DNA of 64,000 nucleotides from Herbaspirillum sp. RTI4. GTDB lineage: Bacteria > Pseudomonadota > Gammaproteobacteria > Burkholderiales > Burkholderiaceae_D. The number at the start of each line of letters is the position of its first letter. Positions within the stretch are counted from its first letter, which is position 1. The stretch covers positions 2,232,001-2,296,000 of the forward strand of contig NZ_JAVIWQ010000002.1 of the NCBI RefSeq assembly GCF_034313965.1, written 5' to 3'. Positions 1 to 10,427 of the stretch are shown here, one piece after another. The notes beneath the pieces were generated by a model. It did no database searches and had not been told where the DNA came from. It saw nothing but the letters and a program-made list of their open reading frames with translations. The translations under genes and the position numbers were made by a program.

Positions 1-48
1 TCAAGGTCTTAATTGACCTTACCTATACCGTGGCCTTGCTTACCCCGC

Positions 49-87
49 CAGCCCAAGCCATCCATGATCGCTTGGGCTGATTTTTTA
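49..87 (+). terminator. Rho-independent terminator of an upstream gene outside the window
   Basis: A 9-bp stem, CAGCCCAAG (49-57) pairing with CTTGGGCTG (71-79), is followed directly by a run of T on the plus strand. The T-run side shows that it ends a plus-strand transcript entering from the left. It lies just past the end of the minus-strand dapE gene. Confidence 0.8.
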
Positions 88-114
88 TAAGCCGAGTTTC
101 GTTAAGTAAGGACC

Positions 115-1604
<1,490 letters not shown>

Positions 1605-1623
1605 GATTGTTTTGCCTTGCCTG

Positions 1624-1656
1624 AAAAAAACCTGCCCCGACGCAGCGCCGGGGCAG
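1624..1656 (-). terminator. Rho-independent terminator downstream of dapD
   Basis: CTGCCCCG (1632-1639) pairs with CGGGGCAG (1649-1656). On the minus strand the stem is followed by seven T (complement of 1624-1630). It ends dapD transcription before the ArsC-like gene/dapE pair. Confidence 0.8.
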
Positions 1657-1696
1657 TGATATCAGCTAATTCAAACCACTGATTCAGTTACCTGAT

Positions 1697-2533
1697 TCAA
1701 ATACCGCGCAGCAATTCGTTGATGGCGGTTTTGGAGCGGGTTTGCGCATCGACTTTCTTGACGATGATGGCGGCGTACAGGCTGTATTTACCATCGGCCG
1801 ACGGCAGGTTGCCCGGCACCACGACCGAACCGGCCGGCACGCGACCGTAAAACACTTCGCCGGTTTCGCGATCATAAATCTTGGTCGATTGGCCGATATA
1901 CACACCCATCGAGATGACCGAGTTTTCTTCGACGATCACGCCTTCGACGATTTCCGAACGCGCACCGATGAAGCAGTTGTCTTCGATGATGACCGGGCCG
2001 GCTTGCACTGGCTCGAGCACGCCGCCAATGCCGACGCCGCCGGACAGGTGGACGTTCTTGCCGATCTGAGCGGCCGAACCGACGGTTGCCCAGGTATCGA
2101 CCATTGCGCCTTCATCAACATACGCGCCGATGTTGACGTAGGAAGGCATCAGCACCACGTTGCGACCGATGAAGGAGCCGTGACGCGCCACTGCTGGCGG
2201 CACCACGCGGAAACCGCCCTTGGCGAAATCTTCGGCGGTGTAGTTGGCGAACTTGGTTGGTACTTTGTCGTAAAACTGCGGGTAGCCGGGTTCACCGGAA
2301 CCGACGACGACATTGTCTTCCAGCCGGAACGACAGCAGGATGGCTTTCTTGACCCATTGATTGACCTGCCATTGACCGACGCTCTGACGCTCGGCCACGC
2401 GCAGGGTACCGTCGTTGAGACCGGCGATAACCGTAGCGACTGCTTCGCGGATGGCGGCAGGCGCTGCTTTCGGTGACAGGCTGGCGCGATCTTCCCAGGC
2501 TTGGTCGATGATGTTTTGGATGGAACTGGTCAT
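1697..2533 (-). CDS. dapD: 2,3,4,5-tetrahydropyridine-2,6-dicarboxylate N-succinyltransferase
   Basis: Transfers succinyl from succinyl-CoA to tetrahydrodipicolinate, the first step of the succinylase branch of lysine synthesis. The 278-residue protein matches the family length. After an alpha-helical N-terminal part it shows the left-handed beta-helix hexapeptide pattern from about residue 105 to 240, including [20 protein letters not shown] and [19 protein letters not shown]. The family works as a cytoplasmic trimer. It is preceded by dapC on the same strand after a gap of about 100 bp and followed by its own terminator. Confidence 0.97.
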   Translation of the reverse strand: MTSSIQNIIDQAWEDRASLSPKAAPAAIREAVATVIAGLNDGTLRVAERQSVGQWQVNQWVKKAILLSFRLEDNVVVGSGEPGYPQFYDKVPTKFANYTAEDFAKGGFRVVPPAVARHGSFIGRNVVLMPSYVNIGAYVDEGAMVDTWATVGSAAQIGKNVHLSGGVGIGGVLEPVQAGPVIIEDNCFIGARSEIVEGVIVEENSVISMGVYIGQSTKIYDRETGEVFYGRVPAGSVVVPGNLPSADGKYSLYAAIIVKKVDAQTRSKTAINELLRGI

Positions 2534-2631
2534 GGTGTCTGGCCTATGTGCAATGAGTAAAACAACGGGAAATAAAAAAATTAAGTGCGGCAGAAAATCA
2601 AATGCGGCGGTTCAGCTCAAGCCAACTTGGC

Positions 2632-3840
2632 TCAGGCGCTCAGCGTGCGGGCGAAGGCAACGATGCGGTGCGCAGCTTCCAGGCATTCTTCAACCTCGGC
2701 AACCAGCGCCATGCGTATTTTTTGCTGACCCGGATTGATGCCGTGTGCGTCGCGTGCCAGATAGCTGCCGGGCAACACCGTCACATTATATTCGGCATAG
2801 AGGCGACGGGCGAATTCGGTATCGCTGATCCCGCCCAGCTTGCCGACGCCGGCCCACAGATAAAAACCGGCATCCGGCAGGCTGACATCGAGCACTTGTT
2901 GCAGCAGCGGCGTGACCTGCGCAAATTTGGCGATGTATTTGGCGCGGTTTTCACGCACATGCTCTTCATCGTTCCAGGCGGCAGCCGAAGCGGCCTGCGT
3001 GGTCGGACTCATGGAACCGCCGTGGTAAGTGCGGTACAGCAGAAACTTGGACAGGATGGCGGCATCGCCGGCAACGAAGCCGGAACGCAGACCGGGGACG
3101 TTGGAGCGTTTCGAGAGGCTGGAAAAAGCAATCAGACGGCGGAAATCGCTGCGGCCTAGCTTGTGCGCGGCTTCCAGTCCGCCTAGCGGGGCTTCGGCTT
3201 TGAAGTAAATTTCCGAATAGCATTCGTCGGAAGCGATCACGAAGCCGTAGCGGTCCGACAGCGCGAACAATTGTTCCCAGTCTGCCAGTGACAATACGGC
3301 GCCGGTCGGATTGCCGGGCGAGCAAATATAGAGCAGTTGTACCCGTTCCCAGATCGAGGCCGGCACGCTGGCATAGTCCGGCGCGAAATTACGGGCCGGG
3401 TCGGAATTGGCAAAATACGGTTGAGCGCCGGACAGATAGGCAGCGCCTTCGTAGATTTGATAAAACGGATTCGGGCACATCACCAGGGCATCTTTGGACC
3501 GCGGATCGACGACCGTCTGCGCCAGCGCGAACAGCGCTTCGCGAGAGCCGTTGACCGGCAGTATCTGCGTGGCGGGATCAATCGAAGGCAATTGATAGCG
3601 TCGTTCCAGCCAGCCGGCAATCGCCGTGCGCAAGGGGAGGCCGCCGATAGTGGAGGGGTAAACCGCCAGCCCGTCCAGATTGTCGGCCAGTGCCTGACGA
3701 ATGAACGCCGGGGTAGCGTGCTTGGGTTCGCCTATACCCAGACTGATGGCGCGATGGACGGGGTCGGGCGTGATTCCGGCGAACAGCTGTTTGAGCTTTT
3801 CGAAGGGATACGGATGCAACTGGTCGAGTAATGGATTCAC
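2632..3840 (-). CDS. dapC: Succinyldiaminopimelate transaminase
   Basis: PLP-dependent class I aminotransferase converting N-succinyl-2-amino-6-ketopimelate to N-succinyl-LL-diaminopimelate, between the DapD and DapE steps. The 402 residues contain the family marks: SLGIGEPKH near the N-terminus, CSPGNPTGAVLS, ASDECYSEIY, and the Schiff-base lysine in SLSKRSNVPGLRSGF, with the substrate-carboxylate Arg near IRMAL at the C-terminus. The chosen start is GTG, giving MNPLLDQLHPYPFEKL, the conserved DapC N-terminus; no other start fits. No good Shine-Dalgarno sequence is visible, and three 8-bp tandem repeats cover the start codon. Confidence 0.94.
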   Translation of the reverse strand: MNPLLDQLHPYPFEKLKQLFAGITPDPVHRAISLGIGEPKHATPAFIRQALADNLDGLAVYPSTIGGLPLRTAIAGWLERRYQLPSIDPATQILPVNGSREALFALAQTVVDPRSKDALVMCPNPFYQIYEGAAYLSGAQPYFANSDPARNFAPDYASVPASIWERVQLLYICSPGNPTGAVLSLADWEQLFALSDRYGFVIASDECYSEIYFKAEAPLGGLEAAHKLGRSDFRRLIAFSSLSKRSNVPGLRSGFVAGDAAILSKFLLYRTYHGGSMSPTTQAASAAAWNDEEHVRENRAKYIAKFAQVTPLLQQVLDVSLPDAGFYLWAGVGKLGGISDTEFARRLYAEYNVTVLPGSYLARDAHGINPGQQKIRMALVAEVEECLEAAHRIVAFARTLSA

Positions 3841-3856
3841 GGATTCACAGATTCAC
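3833..3856. repeat. Three tandem 8-bp repeats over the dapC start codon
   Basis: GGATTCAC GGATTCAC AGATTCAC. On the minus strand each unit begins with GTG, and the unit nearest dapC supplies the annotated GTG start. Because the unit is 8 bp, the other GTGs are out of frame. Confidence 0.8.
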
Positions 3857-4183
3857 GGAGGAAAACGGCAGCGGCCACTCATGGAGCAATGGCCGTTCGG
3901 CAGTGTCGGGGGAAGGGCATGCACCTTCTCGGTACAGGTCGCCATTATACCGTTCGCCTGTCAGGTCGGCTTTGGCTGGCATGTCTTGCTGCGGGAGGGG
4001 GAATTTCTTGCTTTGTTCGGAGCAAGGAGGGGTAGTTTGGCGGGAGGGAAATGTCGGTTGCGAGTGGCCTGGTATTAAGTTGCTTTGGTTAATTTCTTAT
4101 TTGTTTGCTTAATGATTATTTTCAGAATTTTTGGTTTTTATTAATTTTTATTAATTTTAATTTCCGCATTGGTAACTCAGAGT
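3857..4183. other. Intergenic region upstream of dapC
   Basis: No gene is seen. A perfect minus-strand TATAAT box lies at 3944-3949, about 100 bp upstream of the dapC start, without a convincing -35. A 6-bp hairpin (CGGCCA at 3872-3877 with TGGCCG at 3890-3895) would lie in the dapC leader. From about 4080 leftward base composition is ordinary; to the right the DNA becomes strongly AT-rich, marking the edge of the foreign-looking island. Confidence 0.6.
3944..3949 (-). promoter_or_regulatory. Candidate -10 box for dapC
   Basis: TATAAT on the minus strand (plus-strand ATTATA). It is consensus in sequence and about 100 bp upstream of dapC. No clear -35 hexamer is seen 16-18 bp upstream, so this is a candidate only. 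Confidence 0.4.
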
Positions 4184-4284
4184 TTATTTATTTCGTAGGC
4201 AAATACGTTTCCCCGTTTTGTTGACATATTCCACTTTTTTGAGAGTTACGGAATGTTTTGCGCGGTGATTTTATAGAGTCATTC
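4184..4284 (-). pseudogene. Relic of a fourth immunity-like paralogue (C-terminus only)
   Basis: Read on the minus strand, this stretch ends in KKVEYVNKTGKRICLRNK and a TAA stop at 4184-4186. It matches the C-termini of the upstream paralogues (QKTEYVDKKSKYICVPNK). An ATG overlaps the stop of the preceding pseudogene in the same ATGA arrangement seen between the other copies, but reads out of frame with this tail after about 15 codons. The likely history is a full fourth copy that lost its middle by internal deletion. It is too short to be functional. Confidence 0.7.
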
Positions 4285-4820
4285 ATTTGTTGGGGATACA
4301 TTCATATCGGTTGGTTTGATCAGTGTATTTTGCTTTTTGAATAATAGTTACTCCCGCTTCATTCCGATCGAGACAATAATTGGTCTCATATTTACGATTT
4401 TTCTTTTTTGTATAGACGCCCAAATGTGCGTTATAGGGAACATCATAGCGATGTGGATGTGCAGGTATTTTTTCGTTCGCCCCCGATGGAATAACACCAT
4501 ATTCAATACAAGATTCTGGGTTAGACGGAGAGTAATTTTTATCGCTGCTTTGTAAATGCCACTCCTCAAAATAGGGGATTTCCGATTTTCCCCCACGCCG
4601 ATAAACAGAAAATGCTTTAAAAAAATGGTTCCTTCTTTGTTCTTGAATCTATCGGATAGGAGTAGCAGGGCATTCCATTGCGCAAGGTAACGATAAGATC
4701 ACCATCGCTGATGGAGGAAATGGCGCAGGCGTTATTTAACAGAAAAAACGTAAATGAAAATGCACTACTAATATAAAAAATATGGAATGCTCTGCGCGCT
4801 GGTTTTTTATGGGGATTCAT
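4283..4820 (-). pseudogene. Frameshifted third copy of the exported immunity-like protein
   Basis: The first part reads MNPHKKPARRAF, a hydrophobic signal segment ending in LLNNACA, then ISSISDGDLIVTLRNGMPCYSYPIDSRTKKEPFF and a stop. Shifting one frame at the seven-A run 4619-4625 (plus strand) restores the rest: a YFEEWHLQSSD stretch, NYSPSNPESCIEYGV, PHRYDVPYNAHL, KYETNYCLDR and YECIPNK, ending at the TGA 4283-4285. Aligned to the intact copies there are no other gaps, so one indel in a homopolymer is the only lesion. A sequencing or assembly error there would make it a third intact gene. Its ATG overlaps the upstream stop (TAATG). Confidence 0.85.
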
Positions 4821-5353
4821 TAGTTCGGTACACATATATATTTACTGGTTTTGTCGACGTACTTTGCTTTATGGATAATCGTCTCGCCGCTAAAGTTGTG
4901 ACTGAGGCAATAATAAGTCATATATTTTCGGTCTTCAGTGGGCGAAAATACTGTCAAATGCGCTCTGTAGGGGACATCATAACGATGTGGTTTTGCTGGT
5001 AATTTCTCACTCGTCCCTGGGGCAACAACGCCATATTTCAGACAAGATTCTGGACTAGAGGGGGAGTAGTCTGCATTGCCGCTCTCCAACCTCCACGTAT
5101 CAAACGGTGGGAGTGACGTCTCCCGATCATTCCAAGAAACGTAAAGTACCCCCATGAAATAGGATCTCTTCGCCGTATGTGAATCTATTGGATAAGAATA
5201 GCAAGGGATTCCATCGCGCAAAGTAACAATAAGATCACCATCGCTGATGGAGGACATGGCGTAAGCGCTATTTGCCAGACCGTACATAAATGCAAATACG
5301 CTACCGATATAAAAAATGCTGAATGCTCTGCACATTTTTTTATCGGCATTCAT
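4820..5353 (-). CDS. Exported four-cysteine protein, T6SS immunity-like (copy 2)
   Basis: A 177-residue protein with a positively charged N-terminus, a hydrophobic segment and a signal-peptidase site after LANSAYA, then the family core SSISDGDLIVTLRDGIPC. Four cysteines are shared with its neighbours (PCYSYP, ESCLKYG, TYYCLSH, KYICVPN), which suggests two disulfides in the periplasm. The start is taken at the ATG overlapping the stop of copy 1 (ATGA), five codons inside the longest frame, because the next copy starts in the same way. No function is established. Periplasmic location, tandem duplication, AT-rich DNA and the VgrG fragment upstream suggest immunity to a T6SS effector. This is inference. 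Confidence 0.75.
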   Translation of the reverse strand: MNADKKMCRAFSIFYIGSVFAFMYGLANSAYAMSSISDGDLIVTLRDGIPCYSYPIDSHTAKRSYFMGVLYVSWNDRETSLPPFDTWRLESGNADYSPSSPESCLKYGVVAPGTSEKLPAKPHRYDVPYRAHLTVFSPTEDRKYMTYYCLSHNFSGETIIHKAKYVDKTSKYICVPN

Positions 5354-5862
5354 TTGTTGGGTACGCAAATATATTTACTTTTTTTGTCGACGTACTCTGT
5401 TTTTTGGATCGTTGTGGCTCCTGCTGAGTCATGGCTGAGGCAATAGTAAGTCATATATTTTCGTTCGCCCATTTTAGAAAATACTGTCATGTGGACTCGA
5501 TATGGCACGTCGTAACGGTGTGCCTTTGCGGGGAATTTTTCGTGAGTTCCTGGTGCAACTACACCATATGTCAAACATGATTCCGGACTAGACGGCGAGT
5601 AAATGTCATCCGGACTCTGTAGACTCCATTTATCGAAGGATGGAAGCGATGATTCTCTGTCATTCCAGGATACATAAAGTGTCCCAAAAAAATAGGGTTC
5701 CTTTTTTGTTTGTGAATCTATCGGGTAAAAGTAGCAGGGCATGTCATTGCGTAAGGTAACGATAAGATCACCATCGCTGATGGAGGACATGGCACAGGCA
5801 TTATTTATCGACACACATGACAATACGGATAAGTAAAAATTATTTCGGAAGAAGTTCAGCAT
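5350..5862 (-). CDS. Exported four-cysteine protein, T6SS immunity-like (copy 1)
   Basis: A 170-residue paralogue of copy 2. It has an N-terminal hydrophobic segment ending in NNACA (predicted signal-peptidase site), then SSISDGDLIVTLRNDMPC and shared blocks YVSWNDRESSLPSFDKW, YSPSSPESCLTYGVVAPG, HRYDVPYRVHMTVFS and KYMTYYCLSH, ending KYICVPNK. The four cysteines are at conserved positions. Its start overlaps the end of the VgrG chimera by 23 bp. The pattern 'DG.PC' near the N-terminus, 'SPESC..YG' in the middle and a late paired Cys resembles families annotated as putative T6SS periplasmic immunity proteins. That is recollection, not a search result. Confidence 0.75.
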   Translation of the reverse strand: MLNFFRNNFYLSVLSCVSINNACAMSSISDGDLIVTLRNDMPCYFYPIDSQTKKEPYFFGTLYVSWNDRESSLPSFDKWSLQSPDDIYSPSSPESCLTYGVVAPGTHEKFPAKAHRYDVPYRVHMTVFSKMGERKYMTYYCLSHDSAGATTIQKTEYVDKKSKYICVPNK

Positions 5863-6553
5863 TTTTTGGATCCTTTATAAATTCAGTTAGCACGCGGGAT
5901 AAAAAGAGAATTTTTTTTGTATATTTCTCGTGCTGAAGCATCAATGCTGCAAAGTAATGAGCAATCAAATCTCCTTGCTGCTCCATGTTGTAGTCAGGAA
6001 GTTTTGTATGCGTGGCAGTTTCATCATATTCGTAGGCGCTGCCATTCCGATAGCCGTGGCCGCTAGGCAGCTTATAGCGGTAGTCACAGCGGATGGAGGG
6101 ATAGTGACGGAAGATTTCCATCGCCTGATCGTTGAGGGTCTGGTGACAAAACACGGCGTTGTTCTTGCGCTGGCGAAGAAAAGCCATCCAGGGTTTGAGC
6201 ACCATGCGGTAAAACACGACGTTGCCTTCACAGCGCTCGAGGCCGAATTCAAAGACGTAGCCGTTGAAGTAGCGCAGGCTGCCGTCTTTGCGTTTGAGTG
6301 AGAGCGTGACCAGCTTGCCTAGCACCTCAGTCAGAGGAATGCGCGGATCGTCGGACAGGACTTCGACGGTGTAGGTGAAATCGCGGGAAAGGCCTTCGTC
6401 GGCGTCGAGACGATTGGGAACAAAGAGCGCGTCGCGCTGGTAGCGTTCGGGGCCGCTCTGGGGGCAGTTGTTATCGGGGAAATCGAGGGTGAGGATGCGT
6501 TTGTGCTGGCGGTTGTAGATCCAGCGTTCGAGGTCTTTGATGGGGGGCAGCAT
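5840..6553 (-). pseudogene. Truncated VgrG N-terminus fused to a foreign tail
   Basis: Residues 1 to about 180 are the N-terminal gp27-like part of a type VI secretion spike protein VgrG: NRLDADEGLSRDFTYTVEVL, KLVTLSLKRKDGSLRYFNGY and FYRMVLKPWMAFLRQRKNNA. VgrG is normally over 600 residues, with a gp5-like needle; here only 237 residues exist. From about residue 185 the sequence switches to DYNMEQQGDLIAHYFAALML...VLTEFIKDPKNAELLP. This does not continue VgrG and resembles the C-terminal tail of larger T6SS-linked effector or Rhs-type proteins. It is best explained by a deletion fusing vgrG to the end of its effector gene. It cannot form a working spike. Confidence 0.75.
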
Positions 6554-6830
6554 GCGGTGGATTCTGTGAAAGAAGAATCCTCGCTAGTGTAGGCATCTGC
6601 CAAAAAGCGTCAATCCGTGGGCAATGACTTGTCCGGTAAATGCTGGGTATATTTTGAAGTCTGATTTTTAGTCATAAGAACCGGCGTTTGTTCAGACCAG
6701 GGTGAGGCGCAGATGGGGGGGAGCAGGTGAGGGCGCACATACAGTCCGCATAGAGCGAGAATGTTATGATAGCGGGTTGCAGCGGCCACTCTGGCTTGTT
6801 TTTGCTAAACTCATTCAAACAGACGATAAC

Positions 6831-9800
6831 GTGCGCTTAACTTCCATTAAATTGTCGGGCTTCAAGTCCTTCGTCGATCCTACTAATTTCCAGGTGCCGG
6901 GCCAGCTGGTGGGCGTGGTGGGTCCCAACGGCTGCGGCAAGTCCAATATCATCGACGCTGTGCGTTGGGTGTTGGGGGAGTCGAAAGCCTCCGAATTGCG
7001 CGGCGAGTCGATGCAGGACGTGATTTTCAACGGCACGACGCATCGCAAGCCGGCCGGGCGGGCGTCGGTTGAGCTGATGTTTGACAACGGCGACGGCAAG
7101 GCTGCCGGGCAGTGGGGGCAGTACGCGGAAATCGCGGTCAAGCGCACGCTGACACGAGACGGCACTTCCACTTATTACATCAATAACCAATCTGTTCGTC
7201 GGCGCGATATTCAGGATATTTTCCTCGGCACCGGACTCGGTCCGCGTGCTTACGCCATTATCGGACAGGGGATGATTTCGCGCATTATCGAAGCGCGTCC
7301 TGAAGAGCTGCGCATTTTCCTCGAAGAAGCCGCCGGCGTTTCCAAATACAAGGAACGCCGCCGCGAGACCGAAAACCGGATCAACGATACCCGTGAAAAT
7401 CTGGTGCGGGTGGAGGATATTCTGCGTGAGCTGAATGCCAATCTGTCCAAGCTGGAAGCGCAGGCGGCGGTGGCGCACAAGTTTCATGCGCTGCAAAACG
7501 ATCAGGATGAGAAGCAAAAATTGCTGTGGCTGCTGCGCAAGAAGGAGGCGCAAGCCGAGCAGGAAAAATTCTTCCGCGATATCGAACGCGCCCAGACCGA
7601 TCTGGAAGAGCAAACCGCCAAGCTGCGCCATGTCGAAACCGCCCTGGAGCATATGCGGCAGGCGCACTACGCCTCCGGCGATCGCTTGCATCAGGCACAG
7701 GGGCAGTTGTATCAGACCAATTCTGAAATCGGCAGTCTGGAAGCGCAAATCAAGTTCGTGATCGAATCGCGCAACCGTTTGCAGACACAGCTCAATTCGC
7801 TGACGGCGCAACGCGATCAGTGGCAGCGTCAGGGTACGCAACATCAGGATGAATTGGTCGAGGCCGAGCAGTTTCTGGAAGAGCACGCCATCCGGGTTGA
7901 GCAGGCGCAGCAGGGCGTGCAGGATTGCAGCGATCGTTTGCCGATGCTGGAGCAAGCCTGGCGTGAAGGGCAGCTCAAGACGGCCGAGTCGCGCGCCAAG
8001 ATCATGCAGGCGCAGCAACAGATCGAGCTGGAAGCCGCGCATCAGCGCAATGCCGCCAACATTCTGACGGGTCTTGGCGTGCGGCGTGAGCGTCTGGTGC
8101 AGGAGAAAAACGGCCTCAATCTGCCGGATGACGCCCATTTGTCGAACTTGAAGCTGCAACTGGAAGAAAAGCAGGCGACGCTGGAAGAAGCGGCGATGCA
8201 GCTTGAGGAAGCGCAGGAGCAGCAGCCGCAACTGGAAGAGGATCGCCGTCTGGCGCAGGAAACGGTTAGCCGCGAAAGCAGCCTTTATACGCAACTTGAT
8301 GCGCGTCTTTCGGCACTGAAGCAATTGCAGGAAACCGTGCAGTCCAAGGGCAAGGTACAGCCGTGGTTGCAAAAACACGGTCTGGCCGAATTGCCGCGTC
8401 TGTGGCAAAAGCTGCGCATAGAAACGGGCTGGGAAACGGCGCTGGAATCGGTACTGCGCGAACGTACTGCCGCGCTGGAAGTGTCCAATCTGGACTGGGC
8501 CAAGGCCTTTTTCAACGATGCGCCGCCAGCCAAGCTGGCCTTGTTTTCTCCGGTAGCCGCCGCCGCGCCAACGGTGCCGTCGGCCTCCGCTTTCAAACCT
8601 TTCCTGAATTTATTGCAATTGAACGACCCGGCCTTGCGCGCTCTGCTGCAAGACTGGCTGCACGAAGTCTTTATCGCCGACGATACCGCCAGCGCCTTCG
8701 CCGAGCGGGGCAATCTGCCGCCGGGCGCGTGTTTCGTCACCCGCGAAGGACATGTCGTCAGCCGTTCCAGCGTGCGGTTTTACGCTTCGGATTCAGAGCA
8801 GGACGGCATGCTGGCGCGCCAGCAAGATATCGAAAATACCGGCAAGCAGCAGCGCGCCCAGCAAATGCTGGCCGACGAAGCCAAAACCCGCGCCGTTCGC
8901 GCCGAATCGACTTTGTCGCAGGCGGCGCAGCGCTTACAGGAATTGCGTCAGCGCGTCAATTCTCTGACCCAAGCGGCACATGCTTTGCAAATCGAGGTGA
9001 TGAAACTGGCCGAAGTGCAGGACAGGTTCAATCAGCGCAGCACGCAGATTGTGTCCGACCTGGCCGAAATCGCCGCGCAGGAAAGCGAACAGCAGCAGGT
9101 GCGCGAGGAATCCGAATCCCGCTTCGAGCAGCTCGATATGGAACTGGCGGATATTCAGGAGCAGCATGAAAACAGCCAGACCGATTATCTCGGCAAGGAG
9201 CAGCAGCTCAACGATGCGCGCCAGCGTCTGCGCGAGCTGGAACGGGCGGCGCAGGAAGCCGCATTCGCGGAGAAAACCCACCGCGCCAGAATCGACGAAC
9301 TCAAGCGCAGTATCGGTACCGCGCTGGAGCAGGCGGCGCAGTTGTTTGCCAGCATGCAGCAGGGCAGTCTGGAACTGGAAAGTCTGGACGATCAGGCCGC
9401 GCAGGCTGGTTTGCAGGATCTGCTGGACAGGCGCACCGATCAGGAGCGTGCGCTGGCAGATGCGCGTCATGAACTTGATCAGCTCGCGCAAAATCTGCGG
9501 CAGCATGAAGAAAGTCGGATGCAGGCGGAGCGTAGTCTGCAACCGCAACGCGATCGTATTACCGAATTGCAGCTGAAAGAGCAGGCTGCACGACTGAATC
9601 AAGAGCAATACGCGCAGCAACTGGCCGAAGTGCAGGCCGACGAAGCGGCGTTGGCGGAAAAACTGAGCGACGATTTGCGCCCTTCTTATTTGCAAGGCGA
9701 GGTCACACGTTTAGGCAATGCGATTGCGGCGCTGGGGGCAGTCAATCTGGCAGCGCTGGACGAACTGGCGCAGGCGTCGGAACGCAAGAATTTCCTCGAC

Positions 9801-10361
9801 GCGCAAAATGCCGATCTGACCGAAGCTATCAACACCTTGCAGGACGCGATTCACAAGATCGACAAGGAAACCCGCGAGCTGTTGCAGGACACCTTTGACA
9901 AGGTCAATACGCATTTTGCCGAACTGTTTCCTATCCTGTTCGGCGGCGGGCAGGCGCGTCTGACCATGACCGGCGATGAAATTCTCGATTCGGGCGTGCA
10001 GGTCATGGCGCAACCGCCAGGCAAGAAAAACGCGACCATCCATCTGCTGTCGGGTGGTGAAAAAGCACTGACTGCCACGGCGCTGGTGTTTTCGATGTTC
10101 CAGCTCAATCCGGCACCGTTTTGCTTGCTCGATGAAGTTGATGCGCCGCTGGACGACGCCAACACTGAACGGTTCTGCAAAATGGTCGAGCGGATGTCGG
10201 AGCACACCCAATTCCTGTTCATCTCGCATAACAAGATCGCGATGGAAATGGCGCAGCAACTGATAGGCGTGACCATGCAGGAACAGGGCGTTTCGCGTAT
10301 CGTAGCGGTGGATATGGAATCGGCGATTGGTTTTACTGCACCAGAAGGGCAGTTGGTCTGA
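6831..10361 (+). CDS. smc: Chromosome segregation SMC protein
   Basis: An ATPase that organises and segregates the chromosome. The GTG at 6831 is preferred over the longer frame from 6702 because it gives (M)RLTSIKLSGFKSFVDPT, the conserved SMC N-terminus, and a 1176-residue protein of normal length. Walker A is GPNGCGKSN (about residues 32-40). Long coiled coils rich in Glu/Gln/Arg run from about 170-500 and 690-1000 around a hinge. The C-terminal head has the signature LLSGGEKALTATAL and Walker B FCLLDEVDAPLDDAN. A TATGAT box about 60 bp upstream may be the promoter -10. zipA and ligA follow on the same strand, a common betaproteobacterial order. Confidence 0.96.
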   Translation: MRLTSIKLSGFKSFVDPTNFQVPGQLVGVVGPNGCGKSNIIDAVRWVLGESKASELRGESMQDVIFNGTTHRKPAGRASVELMFDNGDGKAAGQWGQYAEIAVKRTLTRDGTSTYYINNQSVRRRDIQDIFLGTGLGPRAYAIIGQGMISRIIEARPEELRIFLEEAAGVSKYKERRRETENRINDTRENLVRVEDILRELNANLSKLEAQAAVAHKFHALQNDQDEKQKLLWLLRKKEAQAEQEKFFRDIERAQTDLEEQTAKLRHVETALEHMRQAHYASGDRLHQAQGQLYQTNSEIGSLEAQIKFVIESRNRLQTQLNSLTAQRDQWQRQGTQHQDELVEAEQFLEEHAIRVEQAQQGVQDCSDRLPMLEQAWREGQLKTAESRAKIMQAQQQIELEAAHQRNAANILTGLGVRRERLVQEKNGLNLPDDAHLSNLKLQLEEKQATLEEAAMQLEEAQEQQPQLEEDRRLAQETVSRESSLYTQLDARLSALKQLQETVQSKGKVQPWLQKHGLAELPRLWQKLRIETGWETALESVLRERTAALEVSNLDWAKAFFNDAPPAKLALFSPVAAAAPTVPSASAFKPFLNLLQLNDPALRALLQDWLHEVFIADDTASAFAERGNLPPGACFVTREGHVVSRSSVRFYASDSEQDGMLARQQDIENTGKQQRAQQMLADEAKTRAVRAESTLSQAAQRLQELRQRVNSLTQAAHALQIEVMKLAEVQDRFNQRSTQIVSDLAEIAAQESEQQQVREESESRFEQLDMELADIQEQHENSQTDYLGKEQQLNDARQRLRELERAAQEAAFAEKTHRARIDELKRSIGTALEQAAQLFASMQQGSLELESLDDQAAQAGLQDLLDRRTDQERALADARHELDQLAQNLRQHEESRMQAERSLQPQRDRITELQLKEQAARLNQEQYAQQLAEVQADEAALAEKLSDDLRPSYLQGEVTRLGNAIAALGAVNLAALDELAQASERKNFLDAQNADLTEAINTLQDAIHKIDKETRELLQDTFDKVNTHFAELFPILFGGGQARLTMTGDEILDSGVQVMAQPPGKKNATIHLLSGGEKALTATALVFSMFQLNPAPFCLLDEVDAPLDDANTERFCKMVERMSEHTQFLFISHNKIAMEMAQQLIGVTMQEQGVSRIVAVDMESAIGFTAPEGQLV

Positions 10362-10427
10362 AGTCGCATGCTTGTAAGGCAGACGGGGGATAGTCGGCTT
10401 CATGGATTCTGTCAGAGGGCCTCTGGC

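Noticed and set aside
6702-6830. 43-codon N-terminal extension of smc
   Set aside because: The conserved SMC N-terminus begins at the GTG at 6831; the upstream text is not SMC-like and would overlap the likely promoter.
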